64,000 nt of DNA from an uncultured Oscillospiraceae bacterium (GCA_949299455.1 CASGAN010000003.1:1-64000); one strand, 5' to 3'. Shown: positions 43,356 through 53,238, numbered from the stretch's first letter. The notes: a model not told the origin generated them from the letters alone. Program-made: numbers and translations.

Positions 43356-44633
43356 TTATGACACCGATTCCGGCAGTTCTTTGCTGCTGCGCCGTTTTAA
43401 CAGCTTCGGTTTTGCTTCACCGCGTACCACTTCTCCGGTAATCGTCACTTTTTTGACGTCCGGGCTCGACGGGATCGTGAACATCAAATCGCCCAGAATT
43501 CCTTCAAGAATGCCGCGCAGTCCGCGTGCGCCTGTTTTACGCTCGATTGCAAGCTTTGCAATTTCTGCAAATGCATCATCCGTAAACACAAGCTCTACAC
43601 CATCCATCGCAAACAGTGACTGATACTGTTTGACAAACGCATTTTTCGGCTCGGTGAGAATCCGTTTGAGCATCTCTTCATCGAGCTCTTCAAGCACTGC
43701 AATCACCGGAATACGGCCGACCAATTCCGGAATCAAGCCGTATTTGACCAGATCGTGCGGAATGACCTGCTTCATGATATTGTCGCCGGTTTTTTCGTCC
43801 TTGGAAAAAACCTCGCCGCCGAAACCGAGCGAACCTTTTTTCGAACGGTTTGCGATGATCTTTTCGATGCCGTCAAACGCACCGCCGCAGATGAACAGAA
43901 TGTTTTTCGTGTTCACCTGGATATATTCCTGATGCGGATGCTTCCGACCACCCTGCGGCGGCACATTGGAAACCGTACCTTCAATGATTTTTAACAGTGC
44001 CTGCTGAACACCCTCGCCGGACACGTCGCGTGTAATCGACGTATTCTCCGATTTGCGGGCGATCTTGTCGATCTCATCGATATAGATGATGCCGCGTTCT
44101 GCTGCCTGCACGTCAAAATCCGCTGCCTGCAGAAGCCGCACCAGCACATTTTCGACGTCGTCGCCGACGTAGCCTGCCTCGGTCAGTGTTGTAGCGTCCG
44201 CAATCGCAAACGGCACATCCAACAGCTTCGCGAGTGTCTGTGCAAGCATCGTTTTACCGACACCGGTCGGACCTAAAAGCAAAATATTGCTTTTTTGAAT
44301 CTCGACATCGTCGTCCGCGCCGCCTGCAATTCGTTTATAGTGGTTATACACCGCAACCGCCAAACGCCGTTTTGCCTCGTCCTGGCCAATGACATATTCG
44401 TCAAACACCGCTTTGATCTCTGCCGGTTTTAACACGATCATATCGTCGCCGTGTCCTTTTTTGTGGCCGGCCGACGGAAACGGATTTTCGTCGTTTAACA
44501 TCTGATAGCACAGATAGACGCACTCGTCACAGATAAACGCGCCGTTTGAGTAAAGCAGGCGGTCTACTTCTTTTTCGCTCTTGCCGCAGAAGCTGCAGCA
44601 GGGCATTTTTCTTTCATCGTGATTGTTGGGCAT
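43356..44633 (-). CDS. clpX: ATP-dependent Clp protease ATP-binding subunit ClpX
   Basis: A 425-residue AAA+ unfoldase that feeds ClpP. The N-terminal zinc domain has the four cysteines CCSFCGKS and [10 protein letters not shown]. Walker A is GPTGVGKT, Walker B is IIYIDEID, and the [19 protein letters not shown] block is characteristic of ClpX. The ATG at 44633 is 7 bases after AAGGGG; an in-frame GTG two codons earlier is less well placed. It follows clpP by 18 bases. Confidence 0.98.
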   Translation of the reverse strand: MPNNHDERKMPCCSFCGKSEKEVDRLLYSNGAFICDECVYLCYQMLNDENPFPSAGHKKGHGDDMIVLKPAEIKAVFDEYVIGQDEAKRRLAVAVYNHYKRIAGGADDDVEIQKSNILLLGPTGVGKTMLAQTLAKLLDVPFAIADATTLTEAGYVGDDVENVLVRLLQAADFDVQAAERGIIYIDEIDKIARKSENTSITRDVSGEGVQQALLKIIEGTVSNVPPQGGRKHPHQEYIQVNTKNILFICGGAFDGIEKIIANRSKKGSLGFGGEVFSKDEKTGDNIMKQVIPHDLVKYGLIPELVGRIPVIAVLEELDEEMLKRILTEPKNAFVKQYQSLFAMDGVELVFTDDAFAEIAKLAIERKTGARGLRGILEGILGDLMFTIPSSPDVKKVTITGEVVRGEAKPKLLKRRSSKELPESVS

Positions 44634-44651
44634 AGCCACACCCCTTTTTGC

Positions 44652-45233
44652 TTATCGTTTGGAAATAACCTTGTCGATGAGTCCGTATGCGCATGCTTCG
44701 TCCGCAGACATGAAATAGTCGCGCTCGCAGTCGCGGGTGATCTCCTCCACCGATTTGCCGGTGTTCTCTGCAAGGATTTCATTCAAATGCTTTTTCATTT
44801 TGATGATTCGGTTTGCCTGGATCTCGATATCGGTTGCCTGACCCTGGCTGCCGCCGGACGGCTGGTGAATCATCACTTCACTGTTAGGCAGTGCGAACCG
44901 TTTGCCTTTTGCACCGCTCGAGAGCAGGAATGCACCCATCGAAGCCGCCATGCCGATGCAGATTGTGGACACATCACATTTGATGTACTGCATTGTGTCA
45001 TAGATTGCCATACCGGCTGTGATCGAGCCGCCCGGGCTGTTGATATAAAGGCTGATGTCTTTGTCCGGGTCCTGACCCTCGAGATACAAAAGCTGCGCCA
45101 CAACAAGCGATGCCGACGCATCGTTGACTTCCTCACACAGCATGATGATACGGTCGTTTAACAACCGTGAAAAAATGTCATACGAACGCTCGCTGTTGCC
45201 GGAACGTTCCACAACCATTGGGACTAAACTCAT
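44652..45233 (-). CDS. clpP: ATP-dependent Clp protease proteolytic subunit
   Basis: A 193-residue serine protease that forms the ClpP tetradecamer. The catalytic triad is visible as Ser98 (GMAASMGAF), His123 (MIHQP) and Asp172 (TRDCERD). The start [12 protein letters not shown] is the canonical one; longer in-frame extensions pass through the structured tig-clpP gap and are rejected. GGAGAG lies 9 bases before the ATG. It is the middle gene of the tig-clpP-clpX set. Confidence 0.98.
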   Translation of the reverse strand: MSLVPMVVERSGNSERSYDIFSRLLNDRIIMLCEEVNDASASLVVAQLLYLEGQDPDKDISLYINSPGGSITAGMAIYDTMQYIKCDVSTICIGMAASMGAFLLSSGAKGKRFALPNSEVMIHQPSGGSQGQATDIEIQANRIIKMKKHLNEILAENTGKSVEEITRDCERDYFMSADEACAYGLIDKVISKR

Positions 45234-45293
45234 TCTCTGAAACTCTCCTTTCAAAAAAGCGCAAAGTATGTCGATTTTTCCATTCAACGAAGA

Positions 45294-45339
45294 AATGTTT
45301 AACACATGAACCGCGAACGCCGCCCGTGTGTTAAACATT
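45294..45339. repeat. 13-bp perfect inverted repeat between tig and clpP
   Basis: AATGTTTAACACA (45294-45306) and TGTGTTAAACATT (45327-45339) are exact reverse complements around a 20-base GC-rich centre. No T-tract follows on the minus strand, so it is not an ordinary terminator. Confidence 0.7.
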
Positions 45340-45360
45340 CCCCTTCCTGAACGTTATTGA

Positions 45361-46641
45361 TTATTTTACAACAGCGGTCTCTTTGACAAGATCAACTGCT
45401 TTGTTGACTGCAACGTCTTTTGTAAGCTCAGCCGCTGCAATGTATTTTTTCACCTGATCTGCTTCCATCTGATACATCTCAGCCAGTTTGTTGTACTCAG
45501 CTTCCAAGTCCTCGTCGGAAACGGTGATGTTCTCAACCTCTACGATTTTTTCGAGTGCCAGACGGATCTGCACGCGTTTTTTCGCCTGCTCTTCAAAGGT
45601 CTGACGGAACGAAGCGATCTCCATGCCGGTGTATTTCAGGTATGTTTCGAGGTTCATGCCCTGACCCTGCAAACGGTAGTCGAAGTCGCGGACCATGTCG
45701 TCGATTGCTGCTTCGTACATCTCGTTCGGGATGTCAGCTTCCATGTTCTCGATCACTTTGTCGATCAGTTTGTTCTCGATATCGGTGTCAGCAGCTTTTT
45801 CGTTCTGCTCTTCCATTTTTTTGCGGATGTCCACTTTCAGCTCATCGAGGGTGTCGAACTCGCTGACGTCTTTTGCAAACTCATCGTCGAGTGCTGGTAC
45901 TTCTTTTGCTTTGATCTCATGCAGTTTGCATTTGAACACAGCTTCTTTGCCTTTTAATTCTTCAGCGTGATACTCCTCCGGGAAGGTGACGTTTACATCG
46001 AACTCATCGCCGATGTTGTGGTTTTCAAGCTGCGGCTCAAAGCCCGGGATGAACTGGCCGGAACCCAAAGTCAGGCTGTATTTCTCTGCTTTGCCGCCCT
46101 CAAACGGAACGCCGTCTACAAAGCCTTCGAAGTCGAACACAACAGTGTCGCCGTTCTGCGAAGCACGGTCATCCACGTCGATCTGACGAGCGTTTCTGTC
46201 CTGCATTGCTTTCAGACGGTTGTCAACGTCTTCGTCGGTGACTTCTTTAACGGTTTTCTCTACTTCGATGCCTTTGTAATCTTTCACGGTAACTTCCGGT
46301 TTTACAACGCACACAGCAGTGAAGGTCACGCCGTTTTTGGTGTCTGCTTCTTTCATCTCGACTTCCGGACGCGCAACAACCTCGAGTTTTGCCTCTTCGA
46401 TTGCTTCTGCCAGAGCAGCCGGGTACAGATCGTTGATTGCATCCTCAAAGAAAACGCCCTCGCCATACAGTTTCTCAACCATTTTGCGCGGTGCTTTTCC
46501 CTGACGGAAGCCCGGAACATTGATTTTTTTGATGTTCTTTTTGTATGCTTTTTCGATTGCTTTTTCAAACGCTTCTGCGTCGATGTGAATCGTCAGCTCA
46601 TGTTTGTTTTTTTCGAGCTCTTTCGTTGCTGTTAAACTCAT
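45361..46641 (-). CDS. tig: Trigger factor
   Basis: A 426-residue ribosome-associated chaperone and peptidyl-prolyl isomerase. The N-terminal ribosome-binding loop reads NVPGFRQGKAPRKMVEKLYG (the FRxGxxP signature at about residues 44-50), followed by the FKBP-like PPIase domain (about 150-245) and the helical arm domain. GGAG lies before the ATG. The gene has its own promoter and precedes clpP. Confidence 0.98.
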   Translation of the reverse strand: MSLTATKELEKNKHELTIHIDAEAFEKAIEKAYKKNIKKINVPGFRQGKAPRKMVEKLYGEGVFFEDAINDLYPAALAEAIEEAKLEVVARPEVEMKEADTKNGVTFTAVCVVKPEVTVKDYKGIEVEKTVKEVTDEDVDNRLKAMQDRNARQIDVDDRASQNGDTVVFDFEGFVDGVPFEGGKAEKYSLTLGSGQFIPGFEPQLENHNIGDEFDVNVTFPEEYHAEELKGKEAVFKCKLHEIKAKEVPALDDEFAKDVSEFDTLDELKVDIRKKMEEQNEKAADTDIENKLIDKVIENMEADIPNEMYEAAIDDMVRDFDYRLQGQGMNLETYLKYTGMEIASFRQTFEEQAKKRVQIRLALEKIVEVENITVSDEDLEAEYNKLAEMYQMEADQVKKYIAAAELTKDVAVNKAVDLVKETAVVK

Positions 46642-46713
46642 ATTCGTCCTCCATATGAAACGTTGTCATACGGCAGTGTTTGATCTTTTCTATACTGCCG
46701 CAGTTTACGTTTT

Positions 46714-46743
46714 ATTATACCATACCCGTTTTCAGAAAAGCAA
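46714..46743 (-). promoter_or_regulatory. tig promoter
   Basis: Minus-strand TTGCTT (46738-46743), 18-base spacer, perfect TATAAT (46714-46719), in a gap of about 165 bases after the phosphoesterase gene. Confidence 0.65.
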
Positions 46744-46806
46744 GCGAAATCCGCGAAATTCTGCGGCTTAGCGCGACTTTTTCAAAAAAGCGGGTGTAAA
46801 GACTGC

Positions 46807-47499
46807 TCAAAGTTCCACCTCTACCGGTGTAAAATCAATATAATCGCACGACACGAGCCGCAGATCGATGCCCTGATACTCGCCGTCGATTGCATAGCGG
46901 TGGCCGTTGCCGTGGATGTGACCGTAATAACAGCGCGTAACGCCATATTCCTTGAGCACGTCGAGAATCTCCGTGCATTCATAAATATAGTAAGCCGGCG
47001 GATAGTGCATAAACACAATCGGCTCGCCGCCCAGTTTTTTTCCGGCCTCCAGCGAAAGCCGCAGTCTGCCGGCCTCGCGGTTTAACACCTTCTTGTCCAC
47101 CTGCTCGCCGTGTTCGCTTACCCAGCCGCGTGTGCCGCAGATGACATGATTTTCCCCCGCCTTGAACGCATTGTTAAAGAGAAACGACAGTGTGTCAAAG
47201 CCGTTTTGTTCAAAAAACGCGGTCGTCTTTGCATAGGTGGAAAACCAGTAGTCGTGATTGCCGCGGAGAATGATCTTTTTGCCGTTTAACCCGTTTAAAA
47301 ACGCGAAGTCGGCCTTTGCCTCTGCCAGCGACATTCCCCACGAAATATCGCCGCCGACGACCACCACATCCTCGTCGGACACGACACGGTTCCAGTTTTC
47401 CTCAAGCCGTGCAACATGGTCGTGCCAGCCTTTAAAAATATCCATCGGTTTATCGCACCCAAATGACAAATGCGGATCGCTGATGGTATAAAGCCGCAC
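46807..47499 (-). CDS. Metallophosphoesterase
   Basis: A 230-residue calcineurin-like phosphoesterase. Motifs are DPHLSF (DxH), GGDISW (GDxxW), RGNHDYW (GNHD) and the late YGHIHG (GHxH), so the dinuclear metal site is complete. The start is a GTG at 47499, with AAGGGGG 7 bases upstream; the earlier in-frame ATG is far from any ribosome binding site. The protein is cytosolic with unknown substrate. It ends the seven-gene run that begins at rplS. Confidence 0.85.
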   Translation of the reverse strand: MRLYTISDPHLSFGCDKPMDIFKGWHDHVARLEENWNRVVSDEDVVVVGGDISWGMSLAEAKADFAFLNGLNGKKIILRGNHDYWFSTYAKTTAFFEQNGFDTLSFLFNNAFKAGENHVICGTRGWVSEHGEQVDKKVLNREAGRLRLSLEAGKKLGGEPIVFMHYPPAYYIYECTEILDVLKEYGVTRCYYGHIHGNGHRYAIDGEYQGIDLRLVSCDYIDFTPVEVEL

Positions 47500-47537
47500 C
47501 GGTTTTCCCCCTTTCTGACTATTGATATCGATATAGA

Positions 47538-49028
47538 TTACAGACCTAACATCTGTGCAACCGTTTCTTTGATTGTTTCGCGCGGAATCGAACCGGTGAA
47601 GCGCACTGGTTTTTCTTTTAATTCGCTGAGTGCTTTCGGCACCGGAAGACCCGACAGTCTGCAAAGCGTGTCGATCTGGTCATACTCATCTTCCGGCAGT
47701 TCGTCATACACAGCACTCAGCACACTCTGTGCGAATTTATACGGATTTGCGGTCGAGGCAATCAGCGTGAGCGTATCGTCGTCTGTCTGGGTTTTGTAAT
47801 CCTCGTAAACCGAAACTGCCACCGCTGTGTGCGTGTCGCACAGATACGATTCTTCTTCAAATGCTTCGCGGATCGTCTCTTTTGTGCGGGTATCGTCACA
47901 GCATCCGCCATAGAAATGTTCAGACAGCTTCTCTTTCACTTCATCGCTGATGGTGAAGGTGCCCGTTTTTGCGAGCGACTCATACCATGCACGCACCTGT
48001 GCGTCGTCCTCGCCGCACAGATCGTACAGCAAACGCTCCAAGTTCGATGAAATCAGAATATCCATTGACGGGGAGATCGTTGCATGGAACGCGCGGTTTT
48101 TATCATAGGTGCCGGTGCAGATGAAATCCGTCAGCACGTTGTTTTCATTTGATGCGCAGATGAGTTTGCCAAACGGCACGCCCATTTTCTTTGCATAATA
48201 TGCCGCTAAAATATTGCCGAAGTTGCCGGTCGGCACGCAGACGTTCACTGTATCGCCCAGTTTGATCGTTTCATCCTGCACAAGCTGTGCATATGCAGCG
48301 ACATAGTAAACCACCTGCGGCACAAGGCGTCCCCAGTTGATCGAGTTTGCCGAGGAAAACTGCTTGCCGTGTTCCGCCATGGATGCACGCAGTTCTTCGT
48401 CCACAAAAATCGTTTTGACGGCGGTCTGTGCGTCGTCAAAATTGCCTTTGATTGCGCAGACAGCGACGTTTTCGCCCCCCTGCGTGGTCATCTGGCGTTT
48501 CTGCATCGGACTTACACCGTCTTCCGGATAGAACACGATCATGCGGGCGCCCGGCACATCGCAGAATCCCTCAAGCGCCGCTTTTCCGGTATCGCCGGAC
48601 GTTGCCACCAGAATCACAATTTCGTTTTCGCAGTGCTGAATCTGTGCGGAGGTGGTGAGCAGATGCGGCAGAATCTGAAGTGCCATATCTTTAAACGCAC
48701 ACGTCGGACCGTGCCAGAGTTCGAGCATCTGTGCAGTATCGTTTAACTCCTCAATCCGAATAATCGAATCGGAACCGAATTTTTTCGCCGAATACGCACG
48801 CTCCACGCACGAAACGAGCTGTTCATCAGAAAAATCGCTCAAAAACAGCGACAATACCTCGATGGCACGCTCTTTGTACGGTTTTTCGGAAAGTCCCTCG
48901 ATATCATCGAGTGTGAGTGTCGGAAACGACTCCGGCACAAACAGTCCGCCGTCTGCGGAAAGACCTTTCAAAATCGCTTCGGATGCGCTCACGCGCACCG
49001 CGCTGTCGCGTGTACTTTTAAACATCAT
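47538..49028 (-). CDS. thrC: Threonine synthase
   Basis: A 496-residue PLP enzyme converting O-phosphohomoserine to threonine. The PLP lysine lies in HGPTCAFKDMALQ and the phosphate loop in VPTGNFGNILAAYYAKK; the N-terminal FKSTRDS and LSADGGLFVP blocks are those of the long ThrC subfamily. Two adjacent ATGs follow GGAGGGGG; the first is at 49028. The start overlaps the end of the dipeptidase gene by 11 bases. No threonine leader peptide or riboswitch is seen. Confidence 0.95.
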   Translation of the reverse strand: MMFKSTRDSAVRVSASEAILKGLSADGGLFVPESFPTLTLDDIEGLSEKPYKERAIEVLSLFLSDFSDEQLVSCVERAYSAKKFGSDSIIRIEELNDTAQMLELWHGPTCAFKDMALQILPHLLTTSAQIQHCENEIVILVATSGDTGKAALEGFCDVPGARMIVFYPEDGVSPMQKRQMTTQGGENVAVCAIKGNFDDAQTAVKTIFVDEELRASMAEHGKQFSSANSINWGRLVPQVVYYVAAYAQLVQDETIKLGDTVNVCVPTGNFGNILAAYYAKKMGVPFGKLICASNENNVLTDFICTGTYDKNRAFHATISPSMDILISSNLERLLYDLCGEDDAQVRAWYESLAKTGTFTISDEVKEKLSEHFYGGCCDDTRTKETIREAFEEESYLCDTHTAVAVSVYEDYKTQTDDDTLTLIASTANPYKFAQSVLSAVYDELPEDEYDQIDTLCRLSGLPVPKALSELKEKPVRFTGSIPRETIKETVAQMLGL

Positions 49029-49974
49029 ACAAAATCCCCCTCCGTCCGAGCGTCCGTTTAAAAAATGACGCCGCGTTTTCATAAAACAATCGGTCAGCAA
49101 CCGCTTGGTCGTACCATTTTACCACACTTTCATACAAGGTGGCAAGCATTTGCGCAGAGTTTGCAAACGAAGGCATCACTGCACCGTCAAAATCGGTGCC
49201 GACAGCCACCGTCTGCACCCCGCCCAATGAGAGCATCCGGTCAAGATGACGGTGCACATCTTCCTCGGCGCAGTCCTGTTCACCGTTTAAAAACAGCGGA
49301 TACAGATTGATTCCGCAGATGCCTTTCCGCCGCACAATCTCCGAAAACTGTGCGTCTGTGAGATTGCGCGGATGGCCGCACACCGCACGCAGATTCGAAT
49401 GCGTGCACAAAAGCGGACCGTCGTCAACCGAAAACACATCATCGACGCTTTGATCGTTCATATGCGAAAGATCGGGAAGCACGTTTTCTTCCCGCATCTT
49501 CGCAAGGCACGCTTTTCCGAATGCAGTGAGTCCTTTTTGCGAACCGACACCGCCTGCCAGATCGTTTTCACCGTTCCAGACGAGTGTCAGCATCCGCACA
49601 CCGCGTCTTGCGAGTTCTGCCACCCGCGACACCTCGCCGCCGAGCACCGTTCCGCCCTCGACAGAAAGCATCGCCTGACATACGCCGGGTGTCTCCGCAC
49701 CGTTTGGGTCATACAGCGTGATTTTTTCGGGAAACTGCCGCAGTGTCGCGCGCAAAAGCGCTTCCATTTTGCAAAACCGCTCCCATGCCGCCTCGCCCAC
49801 GACATCGCTTTCGATAAAGCAGGCAAACGTCTGCACCCACGGAATCTGGAGCGCATTCACCCGCGCAAGGTCAAAATGCCCGCTGTTTTTTATGATTGGT
49901 TCGCCGCAGTCAATGCAGCGCGCCAATGTGTCGCAATGCAAATCAAAAATACGTATCGGAACCACTCCCGTCAA
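49018..49974 (-). CDS. Membrane dipeptidase (peptidase family M19)
   Basis: A 318-residue zinc dipeptidase of the M19 (renal dipeptidase-like) family. The first motif FDLHCDTL supplies metal ligands, with SVEGG (bridging glutamate), DLSHMN and [16 protein letters not shown] following. The beginning is unusual: no ATG precedes the essential [12 protein letters not shown] at 49974 with GGAG 7 bases upstream is the best start; a GTG at 49965 is second. The gene overlaps the end of rnhB by 32 bases and thrC by 11, so translation is coupled on both sides. The substrate may be a cell-wall or dietary dipeptide. Confidence 0.88.
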   Translation of the reverse strand: MTGVVPIRIFDLHCDTLARCIDCGEPIIKNSGHFDLARVNALQIPWVQTFACFIESDVVGEAAWERFCKMEALLRATLRQFPEKITLYDPNGAETPGVCQAMLSVEGGTVLGGEVSRVAELARRGVRMLTLVWNGENDLAGGVGSQKGLTAFGKACLAKMREENVLPDLSHMNDQSVDDVFSVDDGPLLCTHSNLRAVCGHPRNLTDAQFSEIVRRKGICGINLYPLFLNGEQDCAEEDVHRHLDRMLSLGGVQTVAVGTDFDGAVMPSFANSAQMLATLYESVVKWYDQAVADRLFYENAASFFKRTLGRRGILYDV

Positions 49975-50929
49975 ACGCCTGCTCCAAATAGACAATCTTT
50001 GATGGTGTTTTTAATTCTCCCGCCGAAAAATAGACGGATGCCGCATCAAACCGCAGAAACGTGCAGTCCGGATGCATCTGTACATAGACTGCCGCCGCCT
50101 TGATGAGTTTTTTCTGCTTCGACGGCGTGATGGATGCCTCGGGTGTAATCTTCGTGCTCCATTTGCGCGATTTCACCTCAACAAACGCGGTGACATTGCC
50201 GTTTTGTGCGACAATGTCGATCTCACCGTACGGTGCAGCATGAAAGTTTGTCTCTAAAATCGTATAGCCTTTTTTCCGAAGAAAGTCGCAGACCGCCTGC
50301 TCGCCCGCTTCGCCGCGCTGTGCGGCGGGACTTTTTTCGCCCGGCGTATATTTTTTCAAAAACGACTTCCGGTGCACCGGCGAAACGCCGAACGCATCCA
50401 GACACTGATAGTGAAGCGCTGTACCGTAGCCTTTGTGCTTTTCAAACTGATACTGCGGATAATCCGCCGCCAGCTGCTTCATATAGCGGTCACGCGCCAC
50501 TTTTGCAAGAATCGAAGCCGCCGCAATCGACGCAGAAGTCGCATCGCCCTTGACCACACACTCCGCCGGCACAAGCAATGGCGGCATCCGGTTGCCGTCC
50601 ACCAGCACATACGACGGCGAAACAGATAGTCCCTCGACGGCACGCTTCATCGCCAAAAATGTCGCGTTTAAAATATTATATGTGTCAATTTCCTCGACAG
50701 AAGCGGTCGCGATACAATAGGCAACCGACTGCTCACAGATCACATCAAACAGCGCTTCCCGCTTTTTCTCGGACAGCTTTTTCGAGTCATTTAATCCCTC
50801 GATCACGGCGTCCGGCTTTAAAATGACCGCCGCCGCATACACATCACCTGCCAGCGGACCGCGTCCCGCCTCATCGACACCGCACAAAAACGGTGTGTCG
50901 AACGTTTTGTCATACAAAAACAAATCCAT
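49943..50929 (-). CDS. rnhB: Ribonuclease HII fused to a UPF0102 (YraN) domain
   Basis: A 328-residue two-domain protein. Residues 1-196 are RNase HII, which removes ribonucleotides from DNA-RNA hybrids; the acidic catalytic residues D19-E20 (CGVDEAGRG), D111 and D129 (KGDATSAS) are present. Residues 205-328 form a complete UPF0102 domain, a PD-(D/E)xK nuclease-like fold of unknown role with GEIDIV (235-240) and FVEVKSR (249-255). The two are in one uninterrupted frame, joined by a short linker near KSPAAQRG. In most bacteria they are separate neighbours. It follows rbgA by two bases. Confidence 0.95.
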   Translation of the reverse strand: MDLFLYDKTFDTPFLCGVDEAGRGPLAGDVYAAAVILKPDAVIEGLNDSKKLSEKKREALFDVICEQSVAYCIATASVEEIDTYNILNATFLAMKRAVEGLSVSPSYVLVDGNRMPPLLVPAECVVKGDATSASIAAASILAKVARDRYMKQLAADYPQYQFEKHKGYGTALHYQCLDAFGVSPVHRKSFLKKYTPGEKSPAAQRGEAGEQAVCDFLRKKGYTILETNFHAAPYGEIDIVAQNGNVTAFVEVKSRKWSTKITPEASITPSKQKKLIKAAAVYVQMHPDCTFLRFDAASVYFSAGELKTPSKIVYLEQAFDGSGSDTYF

Positions 50930-50931
50930 GA

Positions 50932-51822
50932 TTATTCCTCCGGCGGCTCTTCAAACGTGAGCTTGCCGAGCTTGCCGCCGCGGTATTCGTCCATGACGGT
51001 GATCGCCGCACGTTCGGTGTTGACTTCACCGCCCGAAATGAGCATGCCGCGCTTTCTGCCTGCCAACTCCAACAGCTCGTAACCGTCAAGGCCGTCAAGA
51101 TCCGTCATTTTAAACCGCTCGGCAAGGCGCTGCGGGTAGTGGTCTGCAAGATAAGATAAAAGCCGCATCGCAAGCAGTTCGATATCAACGACGCCATCTT
51201 TGACCGCACCGGTAAACGCCAATTTTTCCCCGACCAGCGGGTCTTCAAACTTCGGCCAGAGCACGCCCGGCATATCGAGAAGCTCCACGTCCTTGTCAAG
51301 GCTCACCCACTGTTTGCCGCGGGTGACGCCAGGGCGATCCTCCGCCTTTGCACGCTTTGCACCTGCCACGCGGTTGATAAATGACGATTTGCCGACATTC
51401 GGCACGCCCACCACCATAATCCGGATCATACGGCCCGCCATGCCCTGCGCTTCGCGTTTTTGAATGAGCGGTGCTAATGTCTGTTTGACAAGCGGCAGAA
51501 ACGCCGAAATGCCTGCACCTGTTTTGCAGTCGCACGCAAGCGCCGGCACGCCGATTTTCTTATAGTACGAAAGCCACCGCTTTGTAGCCGCAGGATCGGC
51601 GTTGTCACATTTATTTAAAACGATCATGCGCGGTTTTGTTTCAATCCAGCGGTCAAGCTCGGGGTTGCGGCTACTCTGCGGAATGCGCGCATCCGTAATT
51701 TCGAGCACCAAATCGACAAGCTTTAAATTCGCGCCGATCAAACGTCTTGTTTTTGCCATATGGCCGGGGAACCATTGAATCGAAGGGATCTCGATTCCGC
51801 GGGATTCCATCATTTCTTCCAT
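50932..51822 (-). CDS. rbgA: Ribosome biogenesis GTPase RbgA/YlqF
   Basis: A 296-residue circularly permuted GTPase needed for late 50S assembly. The order G4-G1-G3 identifies it: NKCD at residues 70-73, GVPNVGKSS at 139-147 and DMPG at 183-186. The C-terminal ANTAR-like RNA-binding part completes the length. The ATG is 8 bases after GGAGG. It lies between lepB and rnhB, the familiar Firmicute order. Confidence 0.95.
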   Translation of the reverse strand: MEEMMESRGIEIPSIQWFPGHMAKTRRLIGANLKLVDLVLEITDARIPQSSRNPELDRWIETKPRMIVLNKCDNADPAATKRWLSYYKKIGVPALACDCKTGAGISAFLPLVKQTLAPLIQKREAQGMAGRMIRIMVVGVPNVGKSSFINRVAGAKRAKAEDRPGVTRGKQWVSLDKDVELLDMPGVLWPKFEDPLVGEKLAFTGAVKDGVVDIELLAMRLLSYLADHYPQRLAERFKMTDLDGLDGYELLELAGRKRGMLISGGEVNTERAAITVMDEYRGGKLGKLTFEEPPEE

Positions 51823-51843
51823 GTCTGTTTCCTCCGTTTTCTG

Positions 51844-52434
51844 TTATCCGATTGTACTCAATGCATCGAGCGGCCAAATGCGGAAAAACGCTTTTCCAAA
51901 CACATTCTGGACGGGCACCTCGCCGACTGTCTGCGCACGGGAATCAAGCGAGTTATTCCGATTGTCGCCCATCACAAATACATGCCCTTCCGAAACGGTC
52001 AGCGGCAGTACGGTGTTTCCGCCCATATAACTTGGCTCGCGCATCTGTTCGCTCAGATACGGCTCATCAATCGCTTCTCCGTTTAACAGCACTTTTCCGG
52101 TATTATAGTCAACGTCAATCGTATCGCCTGCAACCGCAATGACACGTTTGACAAGCGGCAGATCATTTTCACGATGGATTACAACAATATCCCCGCGTGA
52201 AAGCTCCGTGTAAAGCGGCGTTGTGAGAATTCGGTCATTATGGTGAAGCGTATCCACCATCGAGTTTCCGTCTACCACCATCACACGCACCACAAACGTA
52301 TTCAAAAGCACTACAATTCCAATCGAAATTGCAAGTGTCAAAATCCAGCTGATGACTTCCTTTTTGACGTTTGTCGATTGCTTTTCACTCGATTGACTGC
52401 TCCGATCAATTTTTTGTTTCGTCGCCATTCTCAT
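51844..52434 (-). CDS. lepB: Signal peptidase I
   Basis: A 196-residue type I signal peptidase. One membrane helix at about residues 28-48 anchors it. Ser58 (DGNSMVDTL) and Lys96 (PLVKRVIAVAGD) are the catalytic dyad, and GDNRNNSLDSR is the conserved box E. The first 25 residues are cytosolic, polar and Ser/Lys-rich. AGGAGG lies before the ATG. It is separated from rplS by a terminator-like hairpin, so it may be transcribed by partial read-through. Confidence 0.95.
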   Translation of the reverse strand: MRMATKQKIDRSSQSSEKQSTNVKKEVISWILTLAISIGIVVLLNTFVVRVMVVDGNSMVDTLHHNDRILTTPLYTELSRGDIVVIHRENDLPLVKRVIAVAGDTIDVDYNTGKVLLNGEAIDEPYLSEQMREPSYMGGNTVLPLTVSEGHVFVMGDNRNNSLDSRAQTVGEVPVQNVFGKAFFRIWPLDALSTIG

Positions 52435-52467
52435 GGACGCGCCTCCTTACAATAGAGAAAATAACAA

Positions 52468-52492
52468 AAAGGGACGGAAAAACCGCCCCTTT
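52468..52492 (-). terminator. Hairpin after rplS
   Basis: AAAGGGGCGG pairs with CCGTCCCTTT on the minus strand with one mismatch, followed by TTGTT. It is likely to attenuate rather than abolish read-through into lepB. Confidence 0.65.
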
Positions 52493-52532
52493 CTCACCCA
52501 ACTCGAGTACCGAACGGTACCGGATGCTGTGT

Positions 52533-52880
52533 TTAGTTTTTGATTTTGTTTTTAACTTTTGCAGCTTTACCAACGCGGTCACGCAGATAGTAAAGTTTTG
52601 CACGGCGAACATGACCGTTTCTGACGATTTCGACTTTCTCAACGTTCGGAGAATGAACCGGGAAAACTCTCTCGATGCCGCAGCCGTGAGCCAGACGACG
52701 AACAGTGAAGGTCTCCTGGATGCCGCCGTGTTTCATTGCGATAACGGTGCCTTCGAAGATCTGGATTCTTTCTTTGTCGCCCTCTTTGATTCTGCAGTGC
52801 ACTTTAACAGTGTCGCCGATTTCCATAGCCGGTTTGTTCTCTTTCATGCTGGTGCCGGCAATCAATTTCAATGCGTCCAT
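52533..52880 (-). CDS. rplS: 50S ribosomal protein L19
   Basis: A 115-residue L19, located at the 30S-50S interface. The sequences [23 protein letters not shown] and the basic end [15 protein letters not shown] are characteristic. The start is fixed by the AGGAGG 8 bases upstream at 52880. It heads the run rplS-lepB-rbgA-rnhB and is preceded by a long untranslated leader of about 230 bases. Confidence 0.97.
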   Translation of the reverse strand: MDALKLIAGTSMKENKPAMEIGDTVKVHCRIKEGDKERIQIFEGTVIAMKHGGIQETFTVRRLAHGCGIERVFPVHSPNVEKVEIVRNGHVRRAKLYYLRDRVGKAAKVKNKIKN

Positions 52881-53110
52881 GTGTGTTCCTCCTAAAAAAT
52901 AACGATTCAGACGTTCGTGCCCCAATGTGCAGAGGACCGCCCGCTTAAATATTGAAAAACTTTTCTCATTAATCCCCACGAATACTCGCGGAAGCCGCTT
53001 TTTTAAAAAAACGGCCGACAGCCCGGTCAAAACAAATGCACAGACAGCTGTCCATTGCTCGAAGGATACCACCCGTAAACGGGCGCATTTATGCCATGAG
53101 CAGATTAATG
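52881..53110 (-). promoter_or_regulatory. Long rplS leader, possible L19-type autoregulatory RNA
   Basis: Between the promoter at 53118-53146 and rplS lie about 230 untranslated bases. They contain GC-rich potential stems, for example GCCG with T-rich and A-rich arms to CGGC near 52998-53020. L19 leaders that sense free protein are known in Firmicutes; sequence match to that family was not tested. Confidence 0.45.
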
Positions 53111-53117
53111 CCTAACT

Positions 53118-53146
53118 ATGATAGCACAAACAAAGCCGTATTGCAA
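53118..53146 (-). promoter_or_regulatory. rplS promoter
   Basis: Minus-strand TTGCAA (53141-53146), 17-base spacer, TATCAT (53118-53123), divergent from secG. Confidence 0.65.
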
Positions 53147-53209
53147 GTGTTTCTTTCAATAAAAAAGCGAAAAAAACGCCTGAAACTGCTTTCCGACCGA
53201 AAAAAGAGG

Positions 53210-53238
53210 TTGATTATTGTAAAAAGGTATGCTATGAT
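53210..53238 (+). promoter_or_regulatory. secG promoter
   Basis: TTGATT (53210-53215), 17-base spacer, TATGAT (53233-53238). Confidence 0.6.

Noticed and set aside
47500..47537. A riboswitch or leader peptide controlling threonine synthesis
   Set aside because: thrC overlaps the dipeptidase gene and has no leader of its own; nothing between it and the phosphoesterase gene resembles an attenuator.
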